DNA of 64,000 bases from Lachnoclostridium sp. An118 (GCF_002160985.1 NZ_NFLQ01000001.1:62001-126000); one strand, 5' to 3'; positions 48,480 to 57,511 are shown, counted from the first letter of the stretch. Notes: generated by a model not told the origin, from the sequence alone. Made by a program: numbers and translations.

Positions 48480-50827
48480 AGAGCTATCTGGACCTGGTGA
48501 AAATTTCCGGGAAGGTACACAGGAAGCAGAGCCTCATGACAAGGATCTGCATTTTCCTGGCCGTGTTTCTCGTGGCCGCCATTTTCAGCATGGCGGATAT
48601 GGAAATCCGGGCGCAGCGGATTTCCACAGTAAAGAGCGACGGGGCCTGGCATGCGGTCTTCAGGGGACTGACCCGGGAGCAGCAGGAGCTGATCGCCGCA
48701 AGGCCCGAGGTGGAGGAGAGCTCCTGGTATGGGGCTACCAACTACCGGGTGGACATGGGCTATCAGATACAGGGGACAGAGACCGTCATCTGCGGATTTG
48801 ACAGGGAGTTCCTGGACCTTTACCCCTCCGTAGAGATAAAAGAGGGGAGCTTTCCTGAGGGGACGAAGGACGGTGTCGTGCTGACAGAGACTGCCGCTGA
48901 CAGGCTGGGCACCGGCGTCGGGGACAAGGTCACTCTGGATACGCCGGAGGGAGAGCAGCTTGGCTTTACCGTGTCGGGCATTACGGGGGACACCTCCTCC
49001 ATCCTGCAGCAGGGCGTCTACGGCATGTTCACGGACCGGGAGATTTACCAGGAGTATTTTACGAAGGACACCCAGGAGCTGGACGGGGAGTTCTACGTGT
49101 CCTTCACGCCCTGGTGCGATATCCAGGAGAAGATCAGGGAGATCAGGGATGCCTACTCCTTAAGTGACGAGCAGGTGGGGCAGAACGCGAAGCTCCTTGC
49201 CCTCATGCTGCAGAGCAGCGACCCCTACATCTTCCAGCTCTACGGGACAGCGGCAGTGCTGGCGCTCCTCGTTGTCCTGGCAGGCGTGCTGATGATATCG
49301 GGGAGCCTCAGCAGCAACATTGCCAGGAGGACCGGATTTTTCGGCATGCTCCGGTGCCTGGGTGCCCAGAAGAGGCAGGTTGTCCGCTTTGTGCGCCGGG
49401 AGGCCCTTGGCTGGTGCGTGACCGCCATTCCCCTGGGGGTGCTGGCAGGAGTTCTTGTCACCTGGGCTCTGTGCGCTCTGCTGCGGCTTGTGAGCGACAG
49501 ATTTTTCGGCGATATGCCGGTCTTTGGCGTCAGCCTGCCGGGGATAGCGGCGGGCGCTGTCATTGGCCTTATCACGGTCCTGCTGGCCGCCAGGGCGCCG
49601 GCGAGAAAGGCCTCCAAGGCCTCTCCCCTCGCGGCAGTGTCGGGGAACACCGGGGAGATCACCAGGGTCAGGCGCGCGGCCAGGACGAGGTTTTTCCACG
49701 TGGACACGGTGCTTGGCATCCACCACGCAAAGGGAAAGAAGCGGAACTTCATCCTGCTGTCCGCCTCCTTTGCCTTCAGCATCCTGCTCTTTTTGTCCTT
49801 CAGCACGGCGGTGGATTTCATGCACCACGCCCTGGTGCCCCTGCGGCCCTACACACCGGACGTGTCCGTGGTGAGCGCAGACGAGACCTGCTCCATCCCG
49901 AAAGATCTGGCCCGGGAGCTTGAGGGGAAGGACTATGTAAAGCGGGTCTACGGCAGGAGCTTTGCCTATGAGCTGCCGGCGCAGACCGGCGAGAGGGCGG
50001 GCAGCATCAACCTCATCTCCCTGGAGGAGGACCAGCTTGGCTGGGCCGGGGAGGGCATTATAAAGGGAGATATAGAGAGTGTGGAAAAGGGAGACGGCGT
50101 GATGGGCGTCTACGTCAGCGAGGACGAGGGCCTCAAGCTGGGGGATGTGATCACTCTGGAGACCTCCTACGGCGTGCAGAAGCTGCCTGTCACAGCCCTC
50201 ACCTCTTTCTCCATCGTGGGAACCCAGCAGGGGGTGGAGAATGTCTACTGCAGCGAGGCTCTTTTTAGCCAGCTCACAGGTCAGGACGGCTACACCATCA
50301 TCGATGTGCAGCTTGCGGGAAATGCAACGGAGGGGGACGTGGAGGAAATCCGCAGCCTGGGCGGAGAGGGGACGACCTTCTCGGACCGGCGCATGGACAA
50401 CGGCGAGGTGAGAGGAGTCTGGTACTCCATGGTCATCTTTGTGTACGGTTTTCTGGCTGTCATCGCCCTCATCTCCATGTTCAACATCATCAACAGCATT
50501 GGCATGAGCGTGGAGGCCAGGATGAAGCAGTACGGGGCCATGCGTGCCATCGGCATGAGCAGCGGGCAGCTCATTAAGATGGTGGCGGCGGAGGCGCTCA
50601 CCTATGTGCTCTCGGGCATGCTCCTTGGCTGTGTTGTGGGCCTGCCCCTCCACAGGCTGCTCTACCAGTCCATGATCACCTCCCGCTGGGGAGATGAGTG
50701 GCAGATACCGGGAACAGCCCTTGCCGTGATACTGGCGGTGATGGCCCTCTCCGCAGTGCTGGCAGTGTGGGGCCCTGCAAGGCGGATCAGGAACATGTCC
50801 GTGGTGGACACCATCAGCGCCCTTTAG
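48476..50827 (+). CDS. FtsX-like ABC transporter permease
   Basis: The 783-residue permease has an N-terminal membrane helix (ICIFLAVFLVAAIFSM), an outer domain to about residue 250, a first FtsX-type triple-helix block (about 255-375, with TGFFGMLRCLGAQKRQVVRF), a further outer domain, and a second block at the C-terminus (about 655-775, with YGAMRAIGMSSGQLIKMVAA). This two-block form with 8-10 spans fits transporters linked to bacitracin-type peptide response. It overlaps its ATPase gene by four bases. It reads as intact. Confidence 0.93.
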   Translation: MKSYLDLVKISGKVHRKQSLMTRICIFLAVFLVAAIFSMADMEIRAQRISTVKSDGAWHAVFRGLTREQQELIAARPEVEESSWYGATNYRVDMGYQIQGTETVICGFDREFLDLYPSVEIKEGSFPEGTKDGVVLTETAADRLGTGVGDKVTLDTPEGEQLGFTVSGITGDTSSILQQGVYGMFTDREIYQEYFTKDTQELDGEFYVSFTPWCDIQEKIREIRDAYSLSDEQVGQNAKLLALMLQSSDPYIFQLYGTAAVLALLVVLAGVLMISGSLSSNIARRTGFFGMLRCLGAQKRQVVRFVRREALGWCVTAIPLGVLAGVLVTWALCALLRLVSDRFFGDMPVFGVSLPGIAAGAVIGLITVLLAARAPARKASKASPLAAVSGNTGEITRVRRAARTRFFHVDTVLGIHHAKGKKRNFILLSASFAFSILLFLSFSTAVDFMHHALVPLRPYTPDVSVVSADETCSIPKDLARELEGKDYVKRVYGRSFAYELPAQTGERAGSINLISLEEDQLGWAGEGIIKGDIESVEKGDGVMGVYVSEDEGLKLGDVITLETSYGVQKLPVTALTSFSIVGTQQGVENVYCSEALFSQLTGQDGYTIIDVQLAGNATEGDVEEIRSLGGEGTTFSDRRMDNGEVRGVWYSMVIFVYGFLAVIALISMFNIINSIGMSVEARMKQYGAMRAIGMSSGQLIKMVAAEALTYVLSGMLLGCVVGLPLHRLLYQSMITSRWGDEWQIPGTALAVILAVMALSAVLAVWGPARRIRNMSVVDTISAL

Positions 50828-50906
50828 AAAAGTGCGGGGACGGGATTTTGTAAAAAGAGGCGTTTGTAAGCTGCCGTACAGCCTTTGCGCTGTACTACAG
50901 GGGTAA

Positions 50907-51353
50907 CTTGCCAGCCCATTTGCCGGGAAGCTGTACGATGAGATTGGGATAAAGAAGATTTTTGTGGCAGGGGCTGCCGCTCTTGTCATCAGCAACATAG
51001 GCATGTTTTTCCTTTCTATGGAAACGCCTCTGTGGACCGCTGCAGCGCTGAATGTGATCCGCAACATTTCCATCGGAAGCCTGATGATGCCCCTCCTCAC
51101 CTGGGGGACCAGCAATGTGCACCCCACAAAGATGGCGGACGCCTCCTCACTTCTCACTTCCCTTCGGACCATCGCGGGCTCCATCGGCTCGGCGGTCTTT
51201 GTGGGGATCATGACCATGGTGGCTGCGTCCTCAGCGGAGACCTACGGGGACAACGCCATGATGCACGGCATGAACATGTCCTTTTTCTGGATGGCAGTGG
51301 GAGCGGCAGTACTTCTGCTGATCGCGGTCTTTGCTGTCAGGGAGAAAAGATAA
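50907..51353 (+). pseudogene. C-terminal remnant of an MFS (DHA2/EmrB-type) drug exporter
   Basis: The frame reads from directly after TAA (50904-50906) as LASPFAGKLYDEIGIKKIF followed by four hydrophobic segments ending VLLLIAVFAVREKR. PFAGKLYDEIG is the loop motif found in the middle of the C-terminal half of such exporters, so about two thirds of the protein is missing. A later GTG (50964) gives 129 residues but has no reason to be a real start. The upstream 77 bases hold a GTACAG/CTGTAC hairpin near 50874-50895. Confidence 0.8.
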
Positions 51354-51525
51354 GATATCGCTTTTCACAGGATGCCAGGTTTGCTATAATGGGAGAGCGA
51401 ATGAAGGAACTGTCGGCCGCAAAAGGGCTTTGACAGCGGGAAATCCCCGTAAAACAGGGTATGTCAAAGACTTTTGACAGACAGATCCTCTCTTTTTGAC
51501 TATAGTGAAAGCGCAGGGAGAAAAA

Positions 51526-52110
51526 ATGGAGCTTGGAAATCAGATTAAAAAGTACCGGAAGGAACGGTCCCTGTCACAGGATGCCCTGGCGGAGAAGGTC
51601 TATGTCTCGAGGCAGACCATCTCAAACTGGGAGAATGACAAGAGCTATCCGGATATAAACAGTCTGATGCTCCTCTGCGACACATTTGAAGTCTCTCTGG
51701 ATCAATTAGTCAAAGGAGACGTGGAGACGATGAAGCTGAGGATGAACATGAGCGACGATGAGAGGAAAGAATTTAATCGCCTTGGAAACATTTTTGGTTT
51801 CCTTCTCCTTCTCATCGGCGTCACCCCTATTCCTCTTGTCCACTTTCTGTCCTATGTGGGAATGGGAATATGGATCGTCATCCTGCTGGCGGGCATCTAT
51901 GCGGCGGCCCAGGTGGAAAAGAGAAAGGCCCGGTACGATATCCAGAGCTACAGGGAAATCGTAGCTTTTGTGGAGGGGACCACCCTGGACGAGATCGAGA
52001 AGGCGAAGGAAGAGGGGAAGCGTATCTACCAGAAGATCCTTCTGGCGGTTGGGACAGGTGTCCTTGCCCTGGCTGTCAGCCTGTTTTTCATATGGCTCCT
52101 GGGTGTATGA
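51526..52110 (+). CDS. XRE-family regulator with two C-terminal membrane segments
   Basis: The 194-residue protein has an N-terminal helix-turn-helix (KYRKERSLSQDALAEKVYVS then RQTISNWENDKSYPDINSL, about 8-45) and then two hydrophobic segments (GNIFGFLLLLIGVTPIPLVH with MGIWIVILLAGIYAAAQV, and ILLAVGTGVLALAVSLFFIW at the end). Membrane-tied XRE regulators of this form are common in Firmicutes and of unknown signal. The ATG follows GGGAG 5-6 bases away. The next gene is joined through a hairpin that begins right at its stop codon. Confidence 0.85.
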   Translation: MELGNQIKKYRKERSLSQDALAEKVYVSRQTISNWENDKSYPDINSLMLLCDTFEVSLDQLVKGDVETMKLRMNMSDDERKEFNRLGNIFGFLLLLIGVTPIPLVHFLSYVGMGIWIVILLAGIYAAAQVEKRKARYDIQSYREIVAFVEGTTLDEIEKAKEEGKRIYQKILLAVGTGVLALAVSLFFIWLLGV

Positions 52111-52157
52111 CTCCGAAGATATATTTGATTGATTGGTCAGCAAGAAATATTTCGGAG
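52111..52157 (+). promoter_or_regulatory. Hairpin that hides the GPP34 ribosome-binding site
   Basis: CTCCGAAGATAT (52111-52122) pairs with ATATTTCGGAG (52147-52157) with one bulge. The right arm contains the first part of the GGAGGA site of the next gene, and the left arm begins at the base after the XRE stop, so ribosomes finishing that gene would open it. Confidence 0.6.
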
Positions 52158-52166
52158 GAAAATGAG

Positions 52167-52829
52167 ATGGAAAGAAGAGGAATTGCACAGGAGTACTACA
52201 TTCTGGCGGTGACAGACATTGGCTGCATGCCGGCCATGCACAGGGAGGAGGGCAACGCCGCTCTTGTGGCTGCAGGATTTATGGACCTCCTCATGAATGA
52301 GGTGGTGAGCATGGACGGGAAGACCATCAAGGTGGAGCGGGAGCTGCCGGACAGCCTTGAGCATCTGACAGTCCTGTACGAGTATCTGAAGAAGAAGCCC
52401 CGCACTGCTCTGAAAATGATAAGCGATTTTCTTACCTATGATATCAGCAGGATGGGGCAGTTCATAGCAGACACAGGGGCGTCCCTTTTGGGGGATCAGT
52501 CTGTAAGGGAAGAAAAGGGCGGCATGCTGGGCAATAGGACGGTGTACATCCCGCAGAAGAGCGCCAGGACCGCGCTGGCAGAGAGGCTGCGGGAGGCGGC
52601 CAGGGACGGCGGTGATATGTCCCCTGAGGACGGAGCCCTCCTGTGGATCTTGAAGAGCTCGAAGAACCTGGACCAGTATTTCTCCAAATTCGAGAGAAAG
52701 GACCTGAAAGCCAGATTAAAGGAGCTGAAGAAGGACCCTCAAAGCCTCGAAATGGGGAGGATGATCAGGTACATGAGCTCTGTGGATGACATGCTGCTCG
52801 CCTGCCTCATGGTGGGAATTATCGTGTAG
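52167..52829 (+). CDS. GPP34 (Golgi phosphoprotein 3-like) family protein
   Basis: The 220-residue protein resembles the GPP34 family (PF05719): helical throughout, with EYYILAVTDIGCMPAMHREE (about 8-27), GNAALVAAGFMDLLMNEVVS and a C-terminal RMIRYMSSVDDMLLACLMVG. In eukaryotes the family binds PI4P membranes; bacterial members have no known role. GGAGGA at 52154-52159 sets the start and is partly inside a hairpin with the end of the XRE gene. Coupling to that membrane-tied regulator suggests a shared membrane-related task. Family call is by eye and moderately sure. Confidence 0.6.
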   Translation: MERRGIAQEYYILAVTDIGCMPAMHREEGNAALVAAGFMDLLMNEVVSMDGKTIKVERELPDSLEHLTVLYEYLKKKPRTALKMISDFLTYDISRMGQFIADTGASLLGDQSVREEKGGMLGNRTVYIPQKSARTALAERLREAARDGGDMSPEDGALLWILKSSKNLDQYFSKFERKDLKARLKELKKDPQSLEMGRMIRYMSSVDDMLLACLMVGIIV

Positions 52830-52848
52830 GAAATAAATAATAGATCAA

Positions 52849-52908
52849 AGGGTACTCCTGGTTGACAGAAGATATAAGCTGATGTAAACTTGGAGTACCT
52901 TCTTTTTT
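52849..52908 (+). terminator. Terminator after the GPP34 gene
   Basis: GGTACTCC (52851-52858) pairs with GGAGTACC (52892-52899), followed by TTCTTTTTT. The loop is long, about 33 bases. Behind it GAACCGC/GCGGTTC (52924-52949) forms another small inverted repeat; otherwise the stretch to 53018 shows nothing clear. Confidence 0.65.
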
Positions 52909-53018
52909 GAGAAGACATTTCTTGAACCGCATCATTCAAAAAGCGGTTCCCATTCATATCTGACGTATCGGGCATATCTGCCGGATCACCCGGAAATGAT
53001 GAAAAATTTATGTAAAAG

Positions 53019-53048
53019 TTGCGCGTGGGGAAGAAACTGTATTATACT
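53019..53048 (+). promoter_or_regulatory. Promoter of the broken PD-(D/E)XK-like gene
   Basis: TTGCGC (53019-53024), 18 bases and TATACT (53043-53048), 17 bases before the ATG. Confidence 0.55.
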
Positions 53049-53064
53049 GACAAGGAGGAGAGGG

Positions 53065-53893
53065 ATGGAGCAGGAGAAGAGAAGACTGTCCTGGCATCCG
53101 GCTGGAGAAGAATATCGGAAGGATATTCAAGAGCTACAATATCATTGAGTACAAATCCCCGGAGGACTATCTGAGCATCAATGATTTCTACAAGGTGTAC
53201 GCCTACGCCTGCCTGTATCAGTCGGACACGGACCGGGTGATGGAGGTGGACCCGGAGGAGATCACCCTGACATTCGTGTGTATGCGCTACCCCAGGAAGC
53301 TGCTGGGGCATCTGAAGAAGGCAAGAGGGATGAAGGTCAGCAGGCAGGGTGACGGGATTTACTATCTTGAGGGAGACGCCCTTGCGATGCAGCTCCTGGT
53401 GACAAGGGAGCTGTCGGAGAGAGACAATTACTGGCTGCAGCACCTGAGGGGGAACCTGAAGGAGGGCCGCGAGCTGCAGGACCTGATGGAGAGATATGAG
53501 CGGCACAGACATTCAAAGTGGTACCAGGCGGCCATGGATCTGATCGTGCGAGCCAACTGGGACAGGATGAAGGAGGAGAAGGAAATGTGCGAGGCATTGA
53601 GAGAGCTGTTTGCAGACGAGCTGCAGGAGTCGAAGGAGCAGGGAGAGGAGACAAAGCTTATCTCCTGGATCTGTGCGAAACTAAAAAAGGATAAGCCCAT
53701 TTCTGCTATCATAGAAGATTTCGGGGAACTGGGAGAGCCGGAGGAGAAGGTAAGCCTCATCTGCGAGACAGCCCGCCGGTTTGCCCCGGACTATGATGTG
53801 GACGAAATCTATGCTGCCCTCGCAGAGAGAGGGAGGAGAGGGACCGGGGAAAAGCAGGTAAACGAACCGTCGGGCTGTGTATCCGGAAAATAG
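53065..53893 (+). pseudogene. Broken PD-(D/E)XK nuclease-like family gene (internal deletion and frameshift)
   Basis: The gene starts with AAGGAGG and ATG 53065 coding MEQEKRRLSWHP, then the frame closes at 53147. From about 53096 another frame continues the protein: KNIGRIFKSYNIIEYKSPED, then DYLSINDFYKVYAYACLYQ and an acidic helical C-terminus to 53893. This pattern is a large Lachnospiraceae family that I recall as Rpn- or PD-(D/E)XK-like. The stretch between the two parts, which should carry the conserved Asp, is missing; only the E-x-K (EYK) is left. A shorter product from GTG 53195 is possible but would lack the active site. Confidence 0.7.
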
Positions 53894-53956
53894 ATCATAC
53901 ACAGGCTGACAAAGCCATTCTCTTAGAATATACTCTCTTTAGAAGGAGGGGATGAA

Positions 53957-54484
53957 ATGGACGTAAAAAGGACAGGAAGCTTTATCGCGGAAATGCGGAA
54001 GGGGAAAAATATGACCCAGGCGGAGCTGGCAGCAAAGCTCCAGGTGACGGACAAGGCTGTCAGCCGCTGGGAGCGGGGCGTGGGCTACCCGGACATCACG
54101 CTTCTTGAGCCGCTGGCCGGGCAGCTTGGGGTCACAGTCCTGGACATTCTGAGAGGAGAGAAGACCTTCCCGGACAAAATGACGGGAGAGGAGACAGAAC
54201 AGACAGTGGCGGAGACAGTCAGGCTGGCGGCCGTGCAGAGACGCCAGGCAGTCCGGCGCGTTATCCTGCTGGCCATCGTGATGCTGATCGGCGCTGCCAT
54301 GCTCATTTGGGGTATCCTCTGGTGGACTTCCCAGCAGAGCGCCCTGAAGATCATTGCAGGGGCGGACGGGCCCTCGGCAGTCTTTGTGGCCTGGAGGGTG
54401 GAGCCGATGCTGCCGGTTGCTGTCTCGGCGGCGGGGGCTGTGCTGATCCTTGCTTCCCTGCTTATTTACAGATGGAGGAAATAG
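53957..54484 (+). CDS. XRE-family membrane regulator with a GADGPS motif
   Basis: The 175-residue protein has a helix-turn-helix (EMRKGKNMTQAELAAKLQVT then DKAVSRWERGVGYPDI, about 12-47), a membrane segment about 102-123 (LLAIVMLIGAAMLIWGILWW), the outer or membrane segment ALKIIAGADGPSAVFVAW (about 128-145), and a second span to about 171. The GADGPS block is strikingly like the GGADGPTSIF signature of the Na+ pump beta subunit encoded at 31626 in this window. GNAT, four bases downstream, is probably in the same operon. Confidence 0.88.
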   Translation: MDVKRTGSFIAEMRKGKNMTQAELAAKLQVTDKAVSRWERGVGYPDITLLEPLAGQLGVTVLDILRGEKTFPDKMTGEETEQTVAETVRLAAVQRRQAVRRVILLAIVMLIGAAMLIWGILWWTSQQSALKIIAGADGPSAVFVAWRVEPMLPVAVSAAGAVLILASLLIYRWRK

Positions 54485-54487
54485 AGC

Positions 54488-55078
54488 ATGTCAATAGAAC
54501 ACACGGAACCTATCCGCCTTCGCACTGCCTGTGAGGAGGACGCGGAGGCACTGCTGGATATCTACGCGCCCTATGTGGAGCACACAGCTGTCAGTTTTGA
54601 GTATGAGGTGCCCTCTGTGGAAGAGTTCAGAGAGCGTATCCGCCGCATAAGGGAGCAGTATCCGTACCTGCTTGCAGAGTCAGAAGGAGAAATCCTGGGC
54701 TATGCCTACGCCTCTCCCTTTCACGAGAGGCGGGCCTACGACTGGGCGGCGGAGACGTCCATTTATCTGCGGAGGGACAGAAGGAGACAGGGGCTTGGGA
54801 GGAAGCTGTACGAGGCCCTGGAGGAAATCCTGCGGGTGCAGGGCATTACGGATCTCTACGCCTGCATCGCCTGCCCGGAGGGGGAAGACCCGTACCTGAA
54901 CGGGGACAGTATCCTGTTCCATCAGCGCATGGGATTTCGGACTGTGGGGCGGTTCCCGAGCTGCGGTTACAAATTCCACAGGTGGTACCACATGGTGTGG
55001 ATGGCAAAAAATATAGGAGAGCATCGGGAAGAGCAGCCTGAGGTAAAGCCTTTTTCATCCATACGGCAAGGAGAGTGA
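54488..55078 (+). CDS. GNAT acetyltransferase (phosphinothricin acetyltransferase-like)
   Basis: The 196-residue protein matches the Pat/Bar branch of GNAT enzymes: IRLRTACEEDAEALLDIYAP at the start, TAVSFEYEVPSVEEFRERI, the acetyl-CoA loop RRDRRRQGLGRKLYEALEEI (about 93-112), and FHQRMGFRTVGRFPSCGYKF. It would acetylate an amino group of a small molecule such as an amino-acid analogue. It follows the XRE gene by three bases and precedes the HAD gene by four, so it lies in one operon. The true substrate is unknown. Confidence 0.88.
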   Translation: MSIEHTEPIRLRTACEEDAEALLDIYAPYVEHTAVSFEYEVPSVEEFRERIRRIREQYPYLLAESEGEILGYAYASPFHERRAYDWAAETSIYLRRDRRRQGLGRKLYEALEEILRVQGITDLYACIACPEGEDPYLNGDSILFHQRMGFRTVGRFPSCGYKFHRWYHMVWMAKNIGEHREEQPEVKPFSSIRQGE

Positions 55079-55082
55079 TAAG

Positions 55083-55916
55083 ATGGATCAGACACAAGAG
55101 AAAAGACACAGGATCAAGCTCCTGGCTGTGGACATGGACGGCACCTGCCTGGATGGAAGGAGCCGCATGTCCCGGGAGACAGTGGAAGCCTTGCGGGAAG
55201 CGGCCCGGGCGGGTATCACTGTGGTGCCCACGACAGGCAGGAACCTTCACTGCCTCCCTCACCGGCTGGCGGGGGAGAGAGACATTTACCGGTATGTCAT
55301 CAGCTCCAACGGGGCCGTAGTGACAGACTGCCGGACCGGAAAGGACCTGTTCCGGTCTATGATTCCAAAGGAGACGTCCCTGGGACTTCTCCGGGACTGC
55401 CGGAGGACAGGAGCCGGCATCACGGCCCACCTCCACCATGAATACCTGATACAGGGGCGGCTTCTTGTCCTTCTGGGCAGGCTGATATACGGGAAGGACG
55501 CCAGGGGCGTGTACCGTGTAAAGAGCATGGAGAGGACCATTGCAAGATCCAGGTACGGGGTGGAGGAGATCCAGTTTTATTTTCTGCGTCCCGGTGTGCG
55601 GGAACGGCTTGAAAAGCTGCTTAAGAGGACCCGGGGCCTGACCTGGGCCAGCACGTCCATATACGTGGAGGTGTTCTCCGAGAAGACGTCCAAGGGGATG
55701 GCTTTGGCCGCCCTGGCGGAAAGGCTGGGGATAAAGAAAGAAGAGACGGCCTGCATAGGCGACGGGGAGAACGACCTGCCCATGTTCCGGGCGGCAGGCC
55801 TTAAGATGGCCATGGGGAACGCCGTGCCGGAGCTGAGGGAGAAGGCGGATATCATCCTTCCATCCAACAGACGCGGCGGAGCGGCGAAGGGGATACGGCT
55901 GTGTCTTCCCCGCTGA
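55083..55916 (+). CDS. Cof-type HAD-IIB phosphatase
   Basis: The 277-residue protein has HAD motif I in LLAVDMDGTCLDGRSRMS (nucleophile Asp about 18), motif II in GITVVPTTGRN, the conserved lysine in EKTSKGMALAALAERLGIKK and motif III in TACIGDGENDLPMFRAAGLK. The cap domain between about 90 and 190 is of the Cof type. Such enzymes dephosphorylate sugar phosphates or flavin/pyridoxal cofactors. It is in line with the GNAT and MBL genes; the link is probably only operonic. Confidence 0.92.
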   Translation: MDQTQEKRHRIKLLAVDMDGTCLDGRSRMSRETVEALREAARAGITVVPTTGRNLHCLPHRLAGERDIYRYVISSNGAVVTDCRTGKDLFRSMIPKETSLGLLRDCRRTGAGITAHLHHEYLIQGRLLVLLGRLIYGKDARGVYRVKSMERTIARSRYGVEEIQFYFLRPGVRERLEKLLKRTRGLTWASTSIYVEVFSEKTSKGMALAALAERLGIKKEETACIGDGENDLPMFRAAGLKMAMGNAVPELREKADIILPSNRRGGAAKGIRLCLPR

Positions 55917-55967
55917 GTCAAGCCCGGACAAGGGCAGGAAAACAGATATATAAAAGGAAGAGGACAG

Positions 55968-56819
55968 ATGAGGATCGTAAACCTGATAGAGAACACAGAA
56001 GGCCAGCCCGGCTGCCGCTGTGAGCACGGACTGAGCTTTTACATAGAGACGGAGAGACATAAGGTGCTCATGGACACAGGGGCAAGTGATGGATTTCTTG
56101 CAAATGCCGACCTTCTGGGAATTGACCTGGGAGGGGTGGACGCGGTGATCTTAAGTCACGGCCACTATGACCACGGCGGCGGGATCCCCGCTTTCGCAAA
56201 GAAATATCCGGGGACAAGGATTTATATGCAGCAAAGCGCGGGAGGGAGCTTTTACCACCTGAAGCCGGAGGGTGAAAAGTACATCGGGCTGGAGCCCTGC
56301 ATCCTGGGGCTGCCCCAGTGCGTGCTCCTCCAGGGAGACCACCGGATCGACAGGGAGCTGTTCCTCTTTTCCGGCATAGAGGGACACAGGATGTGGCCGG
56401 AGGGCAACCGGGCGCTGAAGCGGAAGGCCGGGGCGGAGTATATCCAGGACGATTTTTGCCATGAACAGTGTCTTGTGGTAAGTGAGGGAGATTTTCACGT
56501 GCTGCTCTCGGGCTGCGCCCACAACGGGGTGCTGAACATACTGGACAGATACCGGGAGATTTTTGGAGACTGGCCGGATGTGCTGGTCAGCGGTTTCCAC
56601 ATGAAGAAGGACAGGTATGAGGAGGCGGACCTGGAACATATCAGGGAGACGGGCCGGCTTCTTAAGGAGACGGGTATTCTCTGCTTCACAGGCCACTGCA
56701 CAGGACAGAGGGCCTTTGACATGATGAAGGATATCATGGGGGACCAGCTGCGGGCCATCCGCAGCGGGGAAACGGTCCTTGATACGGAGGGGGAAAAAGA
56801 TGCGGATAGCAGTATGTGA
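55968..56819 (+). CDS. Metallo-beta-lactamase fold hydrolase
   Basis: The 283-residue protein has the metal motif ILSHGHYDHGGG (HxHxDH, about residues 62-69), FYIETERHKVLMDTGASDGF before it, and later metal ligands in LLSGCAHNGVLNILD and CFTGHCTGQRAF. This pattern fits the subgroup annotated as dihydropterin or methanopterin-related MBL proteins, but the substrate is unknown. Its end overlaps the LytTR regulator start by 20 bases, so these genes are co-transcribed. It reads as intact. Confidence 0.85.
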   Translation: MRIVNLIENTEGQPGCRCEHGLSFYIETERHKVLMDTGASDGFLANADLLGIDLGGVDAVILSHGHYDHGGGIPAFAKKYPGTRIYMQQSAGGSFYHLKPEGEKYIGLEPCILGLPQCVLLQGDHRIDRELFLFSGIEGHRMWPEGNRALKRKAGAEYIQDDFCHEQCLVVSEGDFHVLLSGCAHNGVLNILDRYREIFGDWPDVLVSGFHMKKDRYEEADLEHIRETGRLLKETGILCFTGHCTGQRAFDMMKDIMGDQLRAIRSGETVLDTEGEKDADSSM

Positions 56820-57507
56820 CGACGAGCCTCTTTTCCTGGAGATGCTCCGGGAAAAGCTGGAGAGATACTACCGCAGCCTGGACCTGCGGATCGACGCCTT
56901 TTCCTCCGGGGAGGCCCTTGTGCGGGCTGTGGAGAGAGAGCCCTTCTGCTGGTCCCTGGTCTTCCTGGATATCGAGATGCCGGGGATGGACGGGCTGGAG
57001 GCGGCCCGGGCGGTGAGAGACGTAAATGACGCCATCCCTGTCATCCTCCTCACCAGCCACACAGAGTACGCCATGAAAGGGTACGAGGTGGAGGCCTTCC
57101 GTTTTCTTGCCAAGCCAGTGGAGGAATCGTTCCTCTTTGGGGCGCTGCGGGCTGTGGAGGAGAGGGAAAGGCGGAACAGGAGGATACAGGTGAAGGCGGA
57201 CGGGAGAGAGCTTTTTATCCCTCTTGTAGAAATCCTGTATTTCCGAAGTGAGAACGTGTATCTCACCCTGTACATGACAGGCGGGAGACACTGCCTGCTC
57301 CGGAAGAAGCTTAAGGAACAGGCGGAAGGACTGCCGCCCCTGGATTTTTTCCAGATCCACAGGAGCTACCTGGTGGGACTACGGCATGTGTCCGCCTTTG
57401 ACGGGCGGGAGGTGACCCTGTCAGATGGGACCCGGCTGCCGGTGAGCCGGGGGAAGCGGGCTGCTTTTGTCCAGGCTCTCTCCCGGTATATATCTGAAAA
57501 GGAGTAG
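56800..57507 (+). CDS. LytTR-family response regulator (AgrA type)
   Basis: The 235-residue protein has a receiver domain (MRIAVCDDEPLFLEMLREKL; Asp in LVFLDIEMPGMDGLEA, about residue 56) and a LytTR DNA-binding domain (about 130-235, with IPLVEILYFRSENVYLTLYM and FFQIHRSYLVGLRHVSAF). ATG 56800 lies inside the MBL gene and follows GGAGGGGG. The GHKL kinase gene begins four bases after its stop. It likely answers to a peptide or other outer signal, but no peptide gene is seen nearby. Confidence 0.93.
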   Translation: MRIAVCDDEPLFLEMLREKLERYYRSLDLRIDAFSSGEALVRAVEREPFCWSLVFLDIEMPGMDGLEAARAVRDVNDAIPVILLTSHTEYAMKGYEVEAFRFLAKPVEESFLFGALRAVEERERRNRRIQVKADGRELFIPLVEILYFRSENVYLTLYMTGGRHCLLRKKLKEQAEGLPPLDFFQIHRSYLVGLRHVSAFDGREVTLSDGTRLPVSRGKRAAFVQALSRYISEKE

Positions 57508-57511
57508 GAAG

